Below, piece by piece: positions 31,248-32,653 of a DNA stretch of 32,653 bases. This stretch comes from an uncultured Erysipelotrichaceae bacterium (GTDB lineage Bacteria > Bacillota_I > Bacilli_A > Erysipelotrichales > Erysipelotrichaceae). Under the pieces are notes generated by a model. It made no database searches. It saw only the letters and a list, made by a program, of their open reading frames with translations, and was not told the DNA's origin. The position numbers and the translations under genes are program-made. The stretch is taken from positions 1-32,653 of the forward strand of contig CALVFJ010000019.1 in the NCBI GenBank assembly GCA_944326795.1, given 5' to 3'. The stretch's first letter is position 1. Every line of letters begins with the position of its first letter.

Positions 31248-31282
31248 ATAAAAAAGCTTATATGCTTGATAACATATAAGCT
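31248..31282 (-). terminator. Intrinsic terminator of the tRNA-Ser operon (minus strand)
   Basis: On the minus strand a 10-bp stem AGCTTATATG / CATATAAGCT with an 8-nt loop is followed by a U-rich tract (A-run 31250-31254 on the + strand). It lies 10 nt after the 3' end of tRNA-Ser(CGA). Confidence 0.8.
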
Positions 31283-31292
31283 GGTTTTTTTA

Positions 31293-31385
31293 TGGCGGAG
31301 TGGGTGGGATTCGAACCCACGGACCGATATTACTCGATCAAACGATTTCGAGTCGTTCTCGTTATGACCACTTCGATACCACTCC
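31293..31385 (-). tRNA. tRNA-Ser (anticodon CGA)
   Basis: Class II tRNA with a long variable arm, 90 nt plus encoded CCA. On the minus strand the acceptor stem is GGAGTGG / CCACTCC, the discriminator is G (as in all tRNA-Ser), and CCA is encoded at 31295-31293. The anticodon loop CTCGAAA is held by AACGA / TCGTT, giving anticodon CGA (+ strand 31348-31350), which reads UCG. The T-arm GTGGGTTCGAATCCCAC is standard. Confidence 0.93.
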
Positions 31386-31387
31386 AA

Positions 31388-31478
31388 TGGCGAAGATGGA
31401 GGGATTTGAACCCTCGCGCCATGTTACTGACCTATTAGCTTTCCAAGCCAACCCCTTCAGCCTCTTGGGTACATCTTC
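31388..31478 (-). tRNA. tRNA-Ser (anticodon GGA)
   Basis: Class II tRNA, 88 nt plus encoded CCA. On the minus strand the acceptor stem is GAAGATG / CATCTTC, the discriminator is G, and CCA is at 31390-31388. The anticodon loop TTGGAAA gives GGA (+ strand 31442-31444), reading UCC and UCU. It is upstream of tRNA-Ser(CGA) in the same transcript, with 2 nt between the two. Confidence 0.93.
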
Positions 31479-31491
31479 AATTAACTAATAT

Positions 31492-31519
31492 ATTATACAC
31501 TATCTATTAAAGTTTGAAA
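31492..31519 (-). promoter_or_regulatory. Promoter of the tRNA-Ser pair (minus strand)
   Basis: Minus strand TTTCAA (31519-31514), 16-bp spacer, TATAAT (31497-31492), ending 13 nt before the 5' end of tRNA-Ser(GGA). Confidence 0.6.
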
Positions 31520-31583
31520 ATGAATAACTATATTTTGAATAAAAATTATTTGTAGCAAGTTGCTCCAGAAAGGCGATATTTTG

Positions 31584-31741
31584 ATGAAAGATGATTTATC
31601 TATCAATACGAAAATGAAGACGTAGAGGTCAAAATCAATGTTACTGAAACTTCAGTTCCAACTTTATTGAAAACAAATGAAAAGCTACATGATTGCATAG
31701 TTATAGTAAGTAGATCATCAATAGTTAGTTCTTTAAAATAA
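31584..31741 (+). pseudogene. Decayed small gene with a frameshift
   Basis: The 320-bp stretch between the tRNAs and the gene at 31801 has no intact gene. An ATG at 31584 opens 13 codons (MKDDLSINTKMKT). In the -1 frame, a 48-codon protein-like stretch runs from 31595 to a TAA at 31739-31741 (beginning FIYQYENEDVEVKINVTE). A single-base change near 31592 would join them. The start vaguely recalls RhuM-type proteins (xIYQxEDGxxxxxVxxE), but that is a weak impression only. Confidence 0.35.
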
Positions 31742-31760
31742 AAACTATTGAGTTTATAAT
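31732..31760 (+). promoter_or_regulatory. Promoter of the Ig-like membrane protein gene
   Basis: TTTAAA (31732-31737), 17-bp spacer, TATAAT (31755-31760), with AAGGAG (31785-31790) ahead of the ATG at 31801. Confidence 0.5.
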
Positions 31761-31800
31761 TAAAAATATTAATTACGTTTTATGAAGGAGATGAAGAATT

Positions 31801-32523
31801 ATGGAAGAAAATAAAAATAATGCTGTTTCTCAAAAAACATCATTTATTGATGATGGGAAAATACATGAATCTCAAGATATTGCATCGGCAAAAAAATTAG
31901 AGCCATCACAAGAATCTAAGTATAATAAAGGTATCATTAAAAAGATTTTAATTGCTGCTGGTATCTTAATTGTTTTTATTGGTGGATACTTAGCTTATTC
32001 TCAGTATCGAGCTGTGCTAGAAGCAAGACGGATCGATGTTGTTTTCAAAGATGATAATACCGAATATGAACTTGGCACTGAGCTAAAAGATTTGGTAACA
32101 GTTAATAAAGCCGATCAGGTTTCTGTAAAGCTCATAGATGAAAATGGTAATGAAGTAGATGTCCCTAAAGATGATGTAGTTTATAAAGCAGTATATACTT
32201 GTCAGGCAGCGGATAATATCAAGGAAGTAACTAAGGAAATAAAATTTGTTGACACGATTGCACCATTAATTGATGGTGTGATAGAAAATGTTACTCTTGA
32301 ATTTGGTACAGAATATGATCCAAAAAACGGAGTGGTTGCTAATGATCATAGCGGTAATGTCGAATTGAAAGTAGAAGGGGTAGTTGATGCTAACGTTCCA
32401 GGAGAATATGTTATAAGATACATTGCAACAGATGGATCTGGAAACCAAACAATCGTAGAATCAACTGTTATTGTAAGTGAGCAAACGTGCGGTGCTAGTG
32501 TTACATGGGATGATTCAGTTTGA
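31801..32523 (+). CDS. Single-pass membrane protein with extracellular Ig-like (DUF5011-type) domain
   Basis: 240 aa. A polar cytoplasmic N-terminus (1-43) is followed by a membrane helix (about 46-67, IIKKILIAAGILIVFIGGYL) and two beta-sandwich-like segments. The second (about 150-230) has the pattern of bacterial Ig-like DUF5011 domains: DTIAPLIDG, then YDPKNGVVANDHSGN, then GEYVIRYIATDGSGN. It ends shortly after a lone Cys (TCGASVTWDD), so the outer part is short for this kind of protein, and truncation is possible. No function is recognised. Codon use is more AT-rich than in the window's other genes, so the gene may be acquired. Confidence 0.8.
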   Translation: MEENKNNAVSQKTSFIDDGKIHESQDIASAKKLEPSQESKYNKGIIKKILIAAGILIVFIGGYLAYSQYRAVLEARRIDVVFKDDNTEYELGTELKDLVTVNKADQVSVKLIDENGNEVDVPKDDVVYKAVYTCQAADNIKEVTKEIKFVDTIAPLIDGVIENVTLEFGTEYDPKNGVVANDHSGNVELKVEGVVDANVPGEYVIRYIATDGSGNQTIVESTVIVSEQTCGASVTWDDSV

Positions 32524-32563
32524 CCATACAATTTGGAAAATATATGATTTTTTAAAAAAAGCC

Positions 32564-32592
32564 TTGCAAAAATATCAAAAATGATATAAGAT
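32564..32592 (+). promoter_or_regulatory. Strong promoter at the right edge
   Basis: TTGCAA (32564-32569), 17-bp spacer, TAAGAT (32587-32592). It is followed by a GC-containing leader and a purine-rich tract (AAAAAGAAGAAAAAAAG) that runs off the window. No start codon with a ribosome site is seen, so this may be the upstream promoter of a tandem pair, as found before rRNA operons (inference). Confidence 0.45.
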
Positions 32593-32653
32593 AAATGGGC
32601 TGCAAAAATTAGCGGTAGCGAAAAAAGCGACGACGAAAAAGAAGAAAAAAAGT

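Noticed and set aside
31199..31488. Two 62-aa frames over the tRNA region, one on each strand
   Set aside because: They are translations of the tRNA-Ser genes. Phrases such as GFEPSR and GFESHP are typical of spurious tRNA-derived proteins.
31293..32523. tRNA-Ser genes as attachment site of an integrated element
   Set aside because: The atypical DNA lies on the 5' side of the tRNAs, whereas integration usually uses the 3' end. No integrase or repeat of a tRNA end is visible.

Overview
The window looks like chromosomal DNA of a low-GC Gram-positive anaerobe (Bacillota; Erysipelotrichia-like is my best guess, not demonstrated). The basis is AT-rich DNA, strong AGGAGG-type ribosome sites, lipoprotein signal peptides, CCA-encoded tRNAs, a split transketolase and a flavodiiron protein. 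TGA ends several genes, so the mollicute UGA-Trp code is excluded. Almost everything is on the + strand; exceptions are an RpiR-type regulator and two tRNA-Ser genes.

Layout. 1-5500: a terminator from an upstream gene, then an ABC transporter operon (ATPase, two permeases, solute-binding lipoprotein) and a second lipoprotein. 5520-6650: gap, with its own strong promoter and terminator. 6700-9415: an unusual membrane protein (XRE-type HTH inside, RCC1-like and FN3-like repeats outside) and a tiny GYF_2 protein. 9435-12851: mutL-miaA-tcdA; the last two both act at tRNA position 37. 12866-13658: a BAX-inhibitor-1 family membrane protein. 13663-16034: an uncharacterised operon (unknown protein, CpXC zinc-ribbon protein, lipoprotein) whose first gene may be leaderless. 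16084-16203: a candidate C-rich small RNA ending at an intrinsic terminator.

16213-19411: split transketolase and a MATE exporter, ending at a bidirectional terminator shared with the convergent RpiR/SIS regulator (19410-20285, minus). 20467-21117: a cytidylate-kinase-like protein. 21179-23713: a Zn/Cd-type P1B ATPase behind a promoter carrying a perfect 24-bp palindrome. 23925-26782: a D,D-carboxypeptidase (possibly leaderless), a flavodiiron protein and a small membrane protein. 26804-31228: the str operon rpsL-rpsG-fusA, then tuf with its own promoter. 31248-31519: two tRNA-Ser genes on the minus strand. 31520-32653: more AT-rich DNA with a decayed reading frame, a single-pass Ig-like membrane protein, and at the right edge a strong promoter followed by a purine-rich leader that could precede an rRNA operon.

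The most interesting item is the small-RNA candidate at about 16099-16201. It has C-rich motifs in a hairpin loop and in an unpaired stretch, as in the RoxS/RsaE class of Gram-positive sRNAs. One motif can form 13 contiguous pairs with the ribosome-binding region of the ABC transporter ATPase at the other end of the window. Next are the RodZ-like-topology HTH/RCC1/FN3 protein, the two candidate leaderless genes and the metal-ATPase operator.
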